64,000 nucleotides of DNA from Paenibacillus kyungheensis (GTDB lineage Bacteria > Bacillota > Bacilli > Paenibacillales > Paenibacillaceae). The notes under the pieces are model-generated. The model did not search any database. It was given only the letters and a program-made list of their open reading frames with translations, and was not told the DNA's origin. A program made the translations under genes and the position numbers. Positions 55,357 to 64,000 of the stretch are shown here, piece after piece. The stretch spans positions 3,262,001 through 3,326,000 of the forward strand of contig NZ_CP117416.1 in NCBI RefSeq assembly GCF_028606985.1, given 5' to 3'. Within the stretch, counting starts at the first letter, position 1; the number at the start of each line of letters is the position of its first letter.

Positions 55357-56256
55357 ATGTTAAAAAAAACAGCAAGTTGGTTGTTGTTATCTGTAATTAT
55401 GTTGTCTGCTTGTAGCAATCAAGCTCCAGCATCCACTACAGAGACACCTGCCGCCACTACCGAACAAAGTACCAGTAACACACCTGCAACAACGCCAGAA
55501 AGTAGCGAAACAGCTACCACACCAGCAACCGAGGGTACAACTTCTACTGAAGCGACTACACCTGAGCAGTCTTCTGAAAGCACAACTGCTAAAGATACCG
55601 AAGCTACCGCTCCTGCTGAGTATACATATCATATGAACAAAAATTATGATATCGTACCTAACGAAGAATCTAAAGAAACTCCTAAAAAAGTAGTTCTTTT
55701 GACTTTTGATGACGGTCCGAAAGAGAAAAAAATGATCAATAGTATGATGGATACATTGGACAAACATCATGCCAAAGCGATCTTCTTCGTAAATGGCTAT
55801 CGGATCAAAACTCATCCAGAACTGTTAAAACTGATTCATGATCGTGGTGGTATTATCGGTAATCATACACAAGATCATATCGTACTTAAACATGAATCTA
55901 AAGCTAAAGTAACTCAGCAAATTGAAGACACTCAAAAGCTGATTGAAGATACGATCAATGAAGCACCACGCTTTTTACGTGCTCCAAATGGTGCTACCAA
56001 CGATACAGTACATGCATTAGCGAAAAAGCATGACATGCTGTATATGAACTGGTCTGTAGGTTCACTTGACTGGGTCAATCAAAAAGATCCGGACGCTGTT
56101 ATTTCGAACGTTATGGATCAATTGCACTCCGGCAGTATTATTTTGATGCATGAATTGCCTTGGACGGTAGAAGCTTTGGATGAACTTTTGACCAAGCTTG
56201 AAGCTAAAGGTTATACCTTTGTTGATCCAAATGCGATTGAACCTAAAATGCGTTAA
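55357..56256 (+). CDS. lipoprotein polysaccharide deacetylase (NodB domain)
   Basis: The 299-residue protein starts with a lipoprotein signal (LLSVIMLSACSNQ, lipobox LSAC), then a Thr/Ser/Pro/Glu-rich linker of about 75 residues, then a NodB deacetylase domain with the metal motif TFDDGPKEK, HTQDH and RAPNGATND. It would remove acetyl groups from peptidoglycan or another wall glycan at the cell surface. The ATG at 55357 (MLKKTASWLL) is the sensible start; an upstream TTG frame gives no signal peptide. Confidence 0.92.
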   Translation: MLKKTASWLLLSVIMLSACSNQAPASTTETPAATTEQSTSNTPATTPESSETATTPATEGTTSTEATTPEQSSESTTAKDTEATAPAEYTYHMNKNYDIVPNEESKETPKKVVLLTFDDGPKEKKMINSMMDTLDKHHAKAIFFVNGYRIKTHPELLKLIHDRGGIIGNHTQDHIVLKHESKAKVTQQIEDTQKLIEDTINEAPRFLRAPNGATNDTVHALAKKHDMLYMNWSVGSLDWVNQKDPDAVISNVMDQLHSGSIILMHELPWTVEALDELLTKLEAKGYTFVDPNAIEPKMR

Positions 56257-56275
56257 TTCACTTTAAACAACGATA

Positions 56276-56318
56276 AAAAGCAAGGGCACCGTTGAATAAC
56301 TGGTTCCCTTGCTTTTTT
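56276..56318. terminator. terminator of the deacetylase gene
   Basis: AAAAGCAAGGG(C)ACC and GGTTCCCTTGCTTTT pair over about 14 bases around an 11-base loop and end in a T-run. A-runs on the 5' side would let it stop the convergent minus-strand gene too. Confidence 0.87.
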
Positions 56319-56347
56319 CATGTTCATGATGATAACCAAGCTAGTTA

Positions 56348-56788
56348 TTATAGACCTGAACGACCCGCTAAATTCTGAAGCCAGTACCAATTCGGCATAA
56401 ACCCAGACAGCTTAATCCCCCACCATAACAACATAATCGTTAATGCAACAAATAAGAAAATAAGATACCCGTAAAAAAACTTGGCAATTTTAATTTTGCG
56501 AGATGGATAAATCGTACTTCTAGGTACGTAATCTTTATCTTTTTCGTTCTCTTCTTCGTCTGTTTCACTAACTTCACCTGTTCTAGAACGCGTCAACACT
56601 CCTTGTTCGTTAATAGCTCCACGAACAGTGTTGGTAGCATTCTTTTTACGACCCGCAGGTAAGCGAATACGACTTCCTGTTAGAAGCCCTTCTTCTCCAG
56701 AACTATATCTGGCTACTCTACTCGATTGTCTGCTTTCTCGTGTTGCTGTATTACTATAACGTTCTAACCTGCTTAGGCGCTCGCTCAT
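56348..56788 (-). CDS. basic, mostly disordered protein with a C-terminal transmembrane helix
   Basis: The first 100 of 146 residues are rich in Ser, Arg and Glu with no clear fold (SRLERYSNTATRESRQSSRVARY); a single hydrophobic helix follows (KFFYGYLIFLFVALTIMLLW) and a short tail ends WYWLQNLAGRSGL. No family is recognised. The start overlaps the stop of the CPBP protease gene by four bases (ATGA), so the two are probably made together. Confidence 0.65.
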   Translation of the reverse strand: MSERLSRLERYSNTATRESRQSSRVARYSSGEEGLLTGSRIRLPAGRKKNATNTVRGAINEQGVLTRSRTGEVSETDEEENEKDKDYVPRSTIYPSRKIKIAKFFYGYLIFLFVALTIMLLWWGIKLSGFMPNWYWLQNLAGRSGL

Positions 56789-57378
56789 TTTTCCCTCCGC
56801 AATGAAATAATTAGACCGGATATCAGGTCAATCGCAAAGTGACATAATATAGGTGCCCACAATGTTCCGGATTCAATATATATATACCCAAGTGCGTAGC
56901 TACTGACGAATACCCATGCTGTAGGAATCCAATGTCGTAGATAACGGAAATGAATAGCTGCAAATATAATGCTGGTCCAATAAGGCCCAACTGCATATTG
57001 AATAGCTCCACGGAACAATATTTCTTCGCAGACCCCTACCAGTAGTGTAATAATAATAATATGCCATAACGGGCGATTTTTGAAGATCATTTCATTAATT
57101 CCGCCATCATCCATACTATTTTCAGGAACAACTTTGGAAATAAATAGATCTACGACGAGCATCAGCGCTGCAAGTCCCAATCCCCATGCGATAAAAGTAA
57201 GTTCTGTTGGCAATTGTAATAATGTTAAAGGGTTGCGTCCTTGTAACCAAATCCATATCAGTCCAACAAGCAAGGTCAATCCTTGAGTTAAATACAAATT
57301 AATCAATAATAATTTATCGGTTAATTGTTCAGGTTGTACGCGTTTAATTTTGAATGAACGGAACTTGCTTTTTTTCAT
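56785..57378 (-). CDS. CPBP family intramembrane glutamic endopeptidase
   Basis: This membrane protein of about 197 residues shows the CPBP (Abi/Rce1-like) motifs CEEILFRGAIQ near residue 118, a later FAAIHFRYLRH and a C-terminal HFAIDLISG with the conserved His. Family members are membrane proteases; substrates are usually unknown. The ATG at 57378 (MKKSKFRSF) is preferred over a GTG two codons upstream. Confidence 0.86.
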   Translation of the reverse strand: MKKSKFRSFKIKRVQPEQLTDKLLLINLYLTQGLTLLVGLIWIWLQGRNPLTLLQLPTELTFIAWGLGLAALMLVVDLFISKVVPENSMDDGGINEMIFKNRPLWHIIIITLLVGVCEEILFRGAIQYAVGPYWTSIIFAAIHFRYLRHWIPTAWVFVSSYALGYIYIESGTLWAPILCHFAIDLISGLIISLRREK

Positions 57379-57605
57379 AATCACAATCCTTTGGCTGCAT
57401 AAAATAGTGTATCGGTCTATTATATCACTTTATTGAATACAAGCTTCTATCTCTGCTCCTAATTATTCAAGATTGGCTGTTCTCACATCTTTACGTTAGA
57501 ATACAATTATCGTTTCGTGTAAAATTCATTTTGAAATTTTCTGATTACTTTCTCTCTTTGCTGTATTGACATGATATGTAACCCATGTTACATTATGAAA
57601 AATTA

Positions 57606-57878
57606 AATGATTCTAACGTCTATGAAGGAAAAAAGTAGCATGATGGTTTTCAGAGAGCCGGTGGTTGGTGCAAACCGGTAAGCCAAATGTTATCTTTGAG
57701 CGATCCTGAGTCACTGTATTGAAACCAAGTAGGTACAGTCGGTTGATCCCGTTAGCGATCCGGTCAAAACATTGACCATAAGGCTGATTCTTGTGAGAGA
57801 ACAGCGAATTAGGGTGGTACCACGACAGCTCTCGTCCCTTTGCTACAGTAGTAGTGTGCGGATGAGTGCTTTTTTTGT
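57606..57878 (+). ncRNA. T-box riboswitch upstream of serA (serine-type)
   Basis: Stem I starts near 57606 and contains the AG-bulge sequence (AGAGAGCC around 57651-57658) and a terminal loop GGTTGGTGCAAACC. The T-box sequence AGGGTGGTACCACG is at 57811-57824. A candidate serine specifier TCC lies at 57704-57706, tentative. Downstream, GCTCTCGTCC (57828-57837) pairs with GGATGAGTGC (57860-57869) before T7, the terminator. Uncharged tRNA would favour readthrough into serA. Confidence 0.92.
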
Positions 57879-58050
57879 ATGATTTTCACTTTCACGCGGT
57901 AGTGCGTTCACCCGTTGAATTTTCAAATTCAATTAGGTACGATATTAACATTGTATCGCTGTTTTAGCGCTGACAGCAGATACGAATGTTTATATAGATG
58001 ATAACTCATTATTTTACAGAGACTGACCATTTTGGAGGAGGAAAGAAATA

Positions 58051-59643
58051 ATGTTTAAGGTATTGGTATCAGACCCGATCAGTGATCTAGGAATTCAACA
58101 ATTGGTAGACGCTCAAGATATTATTGTGGATAAGCAGACTGGACTTAGCGAAGATGAATTAGTCGGTATTATCGGTGACTACGATGCTCTACTTGTACGT
58201 AGCCAGACGACAGTAACCAAAAAAATCATGGAAGCTGCCACCAAGCTCAAAGTCGTTGGACGTGCGGGTGTAGGCGTAGACAATATTGATCTAAATGCTG
58301 CAACAGAACGCGGTATCATTGTGATTAATGCACCAGACGGTAACACCATTACTACCTGTGAACATACTTTTGCGATGATGATGGCTCTTGCTCGTCATAT
58401 CCCTCAAGCTTATGCCAAAACGATTAGCGGTACTTGGGATCGTAAATCTTTCCTCGGGGTTGAATTACGTAACAAAACATTAGGCGTACTGGGTATGGGC
58501 CGCATCGGTAGTGAAGTAGCGAAGCGTGCCAAAGCATTCGGTATGGAGATTCTAGGATATGATCCTTTCTTAACACAAGAACGTGCAGATAAAATGGGCG
58601 TTACTTTAGCGAGTGTCGATGAAATTATACGTAATGCTGATTTTATGACGGTACATACACCGTTAACACCAGAAACGAAACATATGATCTCTACAGCACA
58701 ATTCCAGGTCATGAAAAAAGGCATGCGTATTATTAACTGTGCACGCGGTGGTGTTATTGATGAGACGGCTTTGATTACGGCTGTGAATGATGGTATTGTT
58801 GCAGGTGCTGCTTTTGATGTATTCGAAAGCGAACCTCCTCAAGCTGATCATCCATTTTTGAGTCATCCGCAAATTATCGTTACTCCACATCTAGGTGCAT
58901 CTACGATTGAAGCACAGGAAAATGTAGCGATTGATGTATCCGAGCAAGTATTACACATTTTACGTGATGAGCCGTTCAAAAATGCGGTTAATATGCCTCC
59001 AGTCGCTGCAAGTGTGATGAACAAATTACAACCTTACTTCTCCCTGGGTGAGAAACTAGGTAGCTTTGCTGCTCAAATGGCAACACAAGCGATTCAAGAA
59101 ATTCGTATCGATTATGCAGGCGATCTATCTGAAGTCGATACACAACCATTAACACGTTATATTCTAAAAGGGATTCTTGCCCGTCATATGGGTGATGAAG
59201 CGAATATCGTGAACTCGATGCACCTTGCCAAAGTACGTGATCTTAATGTGATTATTACAAGCGCTCCATCGACAAAAGGCTTTACGAACTTGATCACTGT
59301 GAGTCTTAAAGGACAAAACGGTGAAGAACCTCGTGTAGCAGGAACATTGTTAGCAGGTTACGGCGAGCGTATCGTGCGTATCAATGATTACTCTGTCGAT
59401 GTATTGCCAAGCGGTCACCAAATCTTAATCTCTCATACAGATAAGCCGGGTATTATCGGTAATGTAGGTTCATTGCTTGGACAAAAAGATGTCAATATTG
59501 CTTCGATGCAAGTAGGACGTAAGCAAGAAGGCGGCGAAGCGATTATGATCTTAACAGTTGATAAAGATGTCAACAAAGATGTTCTATCCGCTCTTGTTGA
59601 ATTGCCTAACTTGAACAAAGCACAAGAAGTGGTACTGGTATAA
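58051..59643 (+). CDS. serA: D-3-phosphoglycerate dehydrogenase
   Basis: SerA oxidises 3-phosphoglycerate, the first step to serine. The NAD motif LGVLGMGRIGSEVAKRAKAFG, the catalytic PHLGAST segment and RAGVGVDNIDL are present. The 530 residues include an intervening regulatory domain and a C-terminal ACT domain (about 455-528: LISHTDKPGIIGNVGSLLG), suggesting serine feedback. GGAGGAGG precedes the ATG. Expression is controlled by the T-box upstream. Confidence 0.97.
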   Translation: MFKVLVSDPISDLGIQQLVDAQDIIVDKQTGLSEDELVGIIGDYDALLVRSQTTVTKKIMEAATKLKVVGRAGVGVDNIDLNAATERGIIVINAPDGNTITTCEHTFAMMMALARHIPQAYAKTISGTWDRKSFLGVELRNKTLGVLGMGRIGSEVAKRAKAFGMEILGYDPFLTQERADKMGVTLASVDEIIRNADFMTVHTPLTPETKHMISTAQFQVMKKGMRIINCARGGVIDETALITAVNDGIVAGAAFDVFESEPPQADHPFLSHPQIIVTPHLGASTIEAQENVAIDVSEQVLHILRDEPFKNAVNMPPVAASVMNKLQPYFSLGEKLGSFAAQMATQAIQEIRIDYAGDLSEVDTQPLTRYILKGILARHMGDEANIVNSMHLAKVRDLNVIITSAPSTKGFTNLITVSLKGQNGEEPRVAGTLLAGYGERIVRINDYSVDVLPSGHQILISHTDKPGIIGNVGSLLGQKDVNIASMQVGRKQEGGEAIMILTVDKDVNKDVLSALVELPNLNKAQEVVLV

Positions 59644-59690
59644 AACACTTCTATTATAGTAGTGACTCATATCTCACTTCATAAAATCAG

Positions 59691-59741
59691 CAAAAAGCCA
59701 ACTGTTTTAGGGTATCATACCTAACGACAGTTGGCTTTTTG
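59691..59741. terminator. terminator of serA
   Basis: CAAAAAGCCAACTGT and ACAGTTGGCTTTTTG form a perfect 15-bp stem with an inner GGTATcATACC-type hairpin, followed by TTTTGCTTTT. Symmetry lets it also serve the convergent alpha-galactosidase gene. Confidence 0.9.
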
Positions 59742-59773
59742 TTTTGCTTTTCAGAATAAATTATGAACCCGTT

Positions 59774-61882
59774 CTATATACCATGTATTTCATAAAGACG
59801 TGCCGAATATGCTGAAGGTAATTCTATACTGAGTAATCCAGTAATCGGATTCCACTCAAATGTACTGTCTTGTACAGCAGGATAAGCTTGTTTTATATGC
59901 AGTTGTTTATTAGTCCAATCAGATAAAGGTATAGATTGTACAGGTTCTCCTGTCATACGCCATACCGCCAAATAAATGACTTTATCACAATTCATTGCGA
60001 AGGCAAGCCAATCATCTCCAAAACTAGGTAAGCCTAATGGCCAAAAAGGTTGCCCTTGCGCTAACTGTTGACGAATCGTTTTGTAATACGTTATAGCTTC
60101 ACGAATAAAGGCTATATGATCTGCTTGAATTTCTGCTATATGTCCACTTTGATGAATACGCAATAATAACGTATTAACCATATTCATAATCACTTCTTCG
60201 CTATGCCCGTCACGCAATGGATAAGACCAGACAGCAGCTTGCTCTGGTGTCACAGCTGAAGCCGATGCAGCTGCAATCACAGCATTTTTGCGATAATCTG
60301 TTTGATCACTTGTTGATTGAATACTATGTCTACTGAGCAAAGCGTAATCCATTCTCAATCCACCACTACCACAGTTTTCAATCACAAGATCAGGATATTG
60401 TAACCAGATCTGATCAAGCCATTTAAGATAGGCTTGATTATGTTGTAACAATCCATCTCCAAAACTATCTGCTTGCCACTCGGTGCCTACACCTGCATTG
60501 ATATTATAATCCATTTTGATATAACCTACTTTGTATTCGTTCACTAAGCGGTTAATCACACGATCGGCATGCTCAATCACTCCTGGATGGCGGAAATCAA
60601 GCTGATAACGAGCATGATCAATGACACGATGTCCATGACGTGTAAAAAACCATTCGGCTGGTACTTGATCCGCTAACTGGCAAGCAACTCCCATCACTTC
60701 AAGCTCTAACCATAATCCCGGCACCATACCTTTTTGACGAATATATGCTAATACTTCTTCAATTCCATTAGGAAAACGAGCTTGAGAAGGCAACCATTCC
60801 CCTACTCCATCCCACCAATAACCGTCTGAATACCAACCACAATCAATACAATAATATTCACATCCTATTTCAGCAGCGGCATCAATTAAAGGAAGCAATG
60901 CTTCTGTAGTCGGTTCTCCAAACAGACAATTCATATAATCGTTAAAAATGACAGGCAATTGTTGATTATCTTTATTAGGTCTACGGATAACACGACGATA
61001 ATCTGTCAAAATGGCTAATGCTTGGTCTATACCTTTTGCTGATAAGGCAACACTAACAGGAACAGAAGTAAAACTCATACCTGGTTGTAGATTTTTCCAC
61101 CATTGATGTTCTTGTTCTGTCGGTCCGCTCGCCTGAATATACAACATGTCTACCATATCACTTATTTCCCAGTGCCAGGACCCGTTGTGCTCAATTTGCC
61201 ATGCTAGACCTGATCCCGTTTCTTTATTTTCGATATAAGCTAAAGGTAAATACTGAGAACTTGACCATGTTCCTGTCGATTGATAACTCAATCGTTTCAT
61301 CGAAAATTCATTGACATGATGCAATCCAAGCTGTGCTAGAGTATAGTGTTGCCATTGTACTTCACCGTACCACGTATTATGTGGAATCGATAATTGATAA
61401 CGCTGATCTCTCGGTTGCTTCCCGCCGGGCAATAACCCTGTATACGCAAACGATGAAACATATTCTAATCCAACTGATTGGTTTCCTTTATTCGTAATAG
61501 TGGTCCAACAACGAATTACTGGAATTTGATTATAAAACTGAATATGAACTTCTACTTCTAAATCTGTTTTTACATCTATCATCTGAAATACAAGTTTTCG
61601 ACCTTTATCTGTAGGCATATCTTCTATCTGCTGTAAACGAAGTCTTTTAGCAGGTAATGTACCGGTGTGCTTAGAACCATGATGATCATCGTGATTCTCA
61701 CCACTGGCTTGTATTTCTACCATTCTGAATTTAGCTCTCTTTTTTTCAGACCATTGCTTGGCTTCTGGATAAGCATGTGTCCCAATATACAATAATCGTA
61801 CATCTTGATCTTCAGTAATTTCGATTAATATATGAATACCATTTTCTTCAATTTCTAACCATTGAGTTGGTTGTAAAAACAT
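59774..61882 (-). CDS. alpha-galactosidase, GH36 family
   Basis: The 702-residue protein has the GH36 catalytic barrel: DCGWYSDGYWWDGVGEW, then the nucleophile Asp in YIKMDYN and the acid/base region in SDQTDYRKNAVIAA. N- and C-terminal beta domains flank it. It would release galactose from melibiose- or raffinose-type sugars. No signal peptide is seen, so it acts inside the cell on sugar brought in by the upstream ABC permeases, which are read in the same direction. Start at 61882 has TAGGAG upstream. Confidence 0.92.
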   Translation of the reverse strand: MFLQPTQWLEIEENGIHILIEITEDQDVRLLYIGTHAYPEAKQWSEKKRAKFRMVEIQASGENHDDHHGSKHTGTLPAKRLRLQQIEDMPTDKGRKLVFQMIDVKTDLEVEVHIQFYNQIPVIRCWTTITNKGNQSVGLEYVSSFAYTGLLPGGKQPRDQRYQLSIPHNTWYGEVQWQHYTLAQLGLHHVNEFSMKRLSYQSTGTWSSSQYLPLAYIENKETGSGLAWQIEHNGSWHWEISDMVDMLYIQASGPTEQEHQWWKNLQPGMSFTSVPVSVALSAKGIDQALAILTDYRRVIRRPNKDNQQLPVIFNDYMNCLFGEPTTEALLPLIDAAAEIGCEYYCIDCGWYSDGYWWDGVGEWLPSQARFPNGIEEVLAYIRQKGMVPGLWLELEVMGVACQLADQVPAEWFFTRHGHRVIDHARYQLDFRHPGVIEHADRVINRLVNEYKVGYIKMDYNINAGVGTEWQADSFGDGLLQHNQAYLKWLDQIWLQYPDLVIENCGSGGLRMDYALLSRHSIQSTSDQTDYRKNAVIAAASASAVTPEQAAVWSYPLRDGHSEEVIMNMVNTLLLRIHQSGHIAEIQADHIAFIREAITYYKTIRQQLAQGQPFWPLGLPSFGDDWLAFAMNCDKVIYLAVWRMTGEPVQSIPLSDWTNKQLHIKQAYPAVQDSTFEWNPITGLLSIELPSAYSARLYEIHGI

Positions 61883-61924
61883 AAAGTAGGCTCCTAGTTC
61901 ATTATTTTTATCATTGCGTTATAG

Positions 61925-62770
61925 TTAACCTTTTACTGCACCTGCTGTCATACCTTCTACAAGGAAACGTTGTAGAAATAAAAACATAATAACTACAGGA
62001 AGTACGCTCAATACAGAAGAAGCCATCATGCTACCCCAATCGGTCTGATACAATCCTTTAAATAAGTATATTCCCGGTGTTAGTGTACGGTGCTGTTCAT
62101 CATTAATAAATACGAATCCGAACATAAATTCATTCCATGAATTCAAAAACCCGAACATACTTGTAGAGACTAGACTGGGTAATGACACAGGTAACAAAAT
62201 CCGAAAAATAGTACCTACTCGTGTGCAACCATCGATTTCGGCAGACTCTTCCATATCAATTGGAATCGAGTCAAAAAAACCTTTCATCATAAATGTACAT
62301 AATGGCACTGTAAATGTTGTATACGCCAATATAAGCGAATTATACGTATTAATTAAATGCAGTTCTTTCATCGTTAGGTATAAAGGAATTAATAATAACA
62401 CTCCTGGAATCATCTGTGAGAGTAACATCGCTACCCCAAACAACTTCACACCGCGAAAGCGAACAAATCGACTTAACGCATATCCTGCAAAAATAGAAAT
62501 GATCAATGAAGCTGCTGTCACCACTAAAGAAACATACACGCTATTTTTGAAAAAGGTTAAAAAGCTAGAACCTGTTAATACATTAATAAAGTGTTCTATT
62601 GTAGGATGCTGAATCAAAAAACTGGGTGTTAATGTACGAATCTCATTATCAGGTTTTAATGAAGTCACTACCATCCATAAGAATGGAAACAAACAATAGA
62701 AAGAAAATCCGATGAGTACAATATAAGTAATACTTTGTACTATCCATTGTTTCCGTTTGCTTATAAGCAT
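61925..62770 (-). CDS. carbohydrate ABC transporter permease (MalG/MsmG-like)
   Basis: The 281-residue inner-membrane permease has six helices and the EAA loop (MEESAEIDGCTRVGTIFRILLPVSLPSL) near residue 188 that docks with the ATPase. It begins a short distance after the first permease gene and 42 bases before the alpha-galactosidase. Substrate is probably an alpha-galactoside, inferred from that neighbour. Confidence 0.93.
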   Translation of the reverse strand: MLISKRKQWIVQSITYIVLIGFSFYCLFPFLWMVVTSLKPDNEIRTLTPSFLIQHPTIEHFINVLTGSSFLTFFKNSVYVSLVVTAASLIISIFAGYALSRFVRFRGVKLFGVAMLLSQMIPGVLLLIPLYLTMKELHLINTYNSLILAYTTFTVPLCTFMMKGFFDSIPIDMEESAEIDGCTRVGTIFRILLPVSLPSLVSTSMFGFLNSWNEFMFGFVFINDEQHRTLTPGIYLFKGLYQTDWGSMMASSVLSVLPVVIMFLFLQRFLVEGMTAGAVKG

Positions 62771-62794
62771 ATCTATCTACTCCTTACCTATAGT

Positions 62795-63688
62795 CTAGTT
62801 TTTAGATTTACGACTATTGATCACATAATACATAATAAATGCTGTCATCATTACTCCAAGCATCATAGAAGATAATGCCGAAGCATTTCCAAAGTTATAA
62901 TCTTCCATCGCATAGCGATAAATCTGAATCGGCAACGTCTCTGAAGAATACAATGGGCCACCTTGTGTCATAATCCATATAAAGTCGAAGTTGATAGCTG
63001 TCCAAATTAAATGTACAAAAATAAGGGTTAACGATATCGTTTTTAACTGTGGTAATACGATATAAAAAAAGCGCACGCGGATGCCTGCACCATCAATAGC
63101 TGCTGCTTCCATCACTTCTTTGGATACAGTTTGTAATCCAGCTAATAAGCTGATTGTAAAGAAAGGAAAGCTTCTCCATATGTTCACAAAAACGATAGTG
63201 AATAAAGCAGTATTCATTTCTCCTAACCAATAGTACGGTTTATCAATGACACCTAATTGGATCAACCAATAGTTAATTACGCCATAATCAGGTGCAAGCA
63301 TCCATGTCCAAGTCATCCCTGCAATAACGATCGGCACTACCCACGGTATAATAATGATTCCACGAAATAATGTTCTCCCACGTATAGGTTGATTCAAAGC
63401 AATAGCTGAACTTAAACCAAGTATATATTCTCCAGTTACAGACAATAACGTCCAGATAATTGTATTTCGTAATGCAGTCAAAAAATATTCATTTGATAAT
63501 ACTTCTCGATAATTGGCTAAATGAGCAAAACCCGTTTGAGTTGCATTGAGCATATTTTTGAATTGAAAACTATCCCACACTACTGTAATTAAAGGGTACG
63601 CATTTAAAAGTAAAAAAAAAGCAAAAGCAGGTAAAACAAAATAATAAGCAACTAATCGTATTCGTTTTTCTCTCAATGTCAACATCAT
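62795..63688 (-). CDS. carbohydrate ABC transporter permease (MalF/MsmF-like)
   Basis: The 297-residue permease has about six helices and an EAA loop (KEVMEAAAIDGAGIRVRFFYIVLPQLK) near residue 190. It pairs with the MalG-like permease encoded 24 bases downstream. The ATG at 63688 (MLTLREKRIRL after the first residue) is chosen; a TTG six codons earlier is the only longer start. The ATPase gene (often a shared MsmX) is not in the window. Confidence 0.92.
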   Translation of the reverse strand: MMLTLREKRIRLVAYYFVLPAFAFFLLLNAYPLITVVWDSFQFKNMLNATQTGFAHLANYREVLSNEYFLTALRNTIIWTLLSVTGEYILGLSSAIALNQPIRGRTLFRGIIIIPWVVPIVIAGMTWTWMLAPDYGVINYWLIQLGVIDKPYYWLGEMNTALFTIVFVNIWRSFPFFTISLLAGLQTVSKEVMEAAAIDGAGIRVRFFYIVLPQLKTISLTLIFVHLIWTAINFDFIWIMTQGGPLYSSETLPIQIYRYAMEDYNFGNASALSSMMLGVMMTAFIMYYVINSRKSKN

Positions 63689-63776
63689 ATTCACCACTTT
63701 TTTCAAGATAGCCTAAATAAATAATGTGGTTTGAACAATATCTATTTAGGCTTTAGCTCGTTCAAGTTAAACGAAA

Positions 63777-64000
63777 TTAACTGCCACTCAATTGATTGGT
63801 TTTTTGCAAATTCTCATTAATAGCTTGTGACAACCAAGTAGCTATTTGTTCAGGTGAATCGTTTTTGAGCATCAAGCGAGCAATAGAGTCTTCCATTGAT
63901 TGACTGATCCCACTTAAAGATACTGGCGGAAACGAAACGCCTTGCGAGGTCAATTTCATAAACTCTTTGCCCCATTTATCACTTTCTACATCGGTTCGAG
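63777..64000 (-). CDS. extracellular sugar-binding protein of the ABC importer (5' part off the window)
   Basis: The open frame continues from the window edge to the stop at 63777, so only the last 74 residues are seen (ending NENLQKTNQLSGS). ARLMLKNDSPEQIATWLSQAIN is typical of the C-terminal helices of family 1 solute-binding proteins. Position just before two sugar permeases supports that role. The apparent internal ATG is not a gene start. Confidence 0.8.
   Translation of the reverse strand, partial: RTDVESDKWGKEFMKLTSQGVSFPPVSLSGISQSMEDSIARLMLKNDSPEQIATWLSQAINENLQKTNQLSGS

Noticed and set aside
63777-63959. Separate 60-codon gene at the right edge
   Set aside because: The frame stays open to the window edge upstream of the internal ATG; it is the C-terminus of a longer solute-binding protein.

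Overview
The window reads as a chromosomal segment of a low-to-moderate GC Gram-positive spore-former of the Bacillales, most likely Paenibacillus or a close relative. The evidence is an S-layer-homology (SLH) surface protein, bacillithiol genes (bshA, bshB1), the TRAP regulator mtrB, a serine T-box, and a gene order that closely follows the Bacillus subtilis segment from cmk/der/hbs through mtrB-hepS-menG-hepT-ndk-cheR-aro-trp-hisC-tyrA to dapB-mgsA-bsh-cca-birA-pan-dinG. A menaquinone branch of futalosine type (mqnA) sits inside the hep/men operon, as expected for Paenibacillus but not for B. subtilis. No rRNA, tRNA, insertion sequence, prophage or CRISPR array was seen.

Layout. 1-4630 (minus): end of an MTA/SAH deaminase gene, rex, and an exonuclease-helicase dinG. 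5085-8804 (plus): a large secreted SLH protein, followed by an 8-bp microsatellite and a palindromic element. 9288-17984 (minus): panD-panC-panB behind a structured leader with a terminator, birA, cca, bshA, bshB1, mgsA, dapB and a MazG-like pyrophosphohydrolase. 18204-19076 (plus): a YitT-family membrane protein. 19414-25105 (minus): small genes (DUF1405, IDEAL, gamma carbonic anhydrase, phosphatase, ECF sigma/anti-sigma, a secreted protein, an ASCH protein). 25332-25422: a candidate independent small RNA. 25608-37452 (minus): tyrA, hisC, trpA-F, aroH, aroB, aroC, the whole chorismate-to-Trp/Tyr/Phe supply. 37764-45236 (minus): cheR, ndk, the prenyl/menaquinone operon, mtrB (TRAP) and HU. 45425-57378 (mostly minus): ferredoxin, nucleotidyltransferase-fold protein, gpsA, plsY, der, rpsA, plsC, cmk, a PilZ protein, prsW, mecB, one plus-strand polysaccharide deacetylase, and a CPBP protease. 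57606-59643 (plus): T-box and serA. 59774-64000 (minus): a GH36 alpha-galactosidase with two ABC sugar permeases and the end of a solute-binding protein.

How the genes work together. aroB and aroC supply chorismate. aroH, tyrA and hisC send it to Phe/Tyr, trpE-D-C-F-B-A to Trp, and mqnA to menaquinone, which hepS/hepT (tail), a UbiA-type transferase, UbiX and menG complete. TRAP from mtrB has a recognisable target here: a run of (G/U)AG triplets just downstream of a promoter between aroH and trpE, far upstream of an intrinsic terminator next to trpE. Intergenic DNA carries several repeat types: a dispersed palindromic element of about 130-155 bp (three copies), a 72-bp tandem repeat upstream of panB, a 63-bp tandem double hairpin with compensatory changes next to rpsA, and an octanucleotide microsatellite. 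I found no wholly new multi-gene system. The most interesting unknowns are the candidate small RNA, a translationally coupled 35-codon ORF, and the repeat families. All calls were made by reading the sequence; no database search was run.
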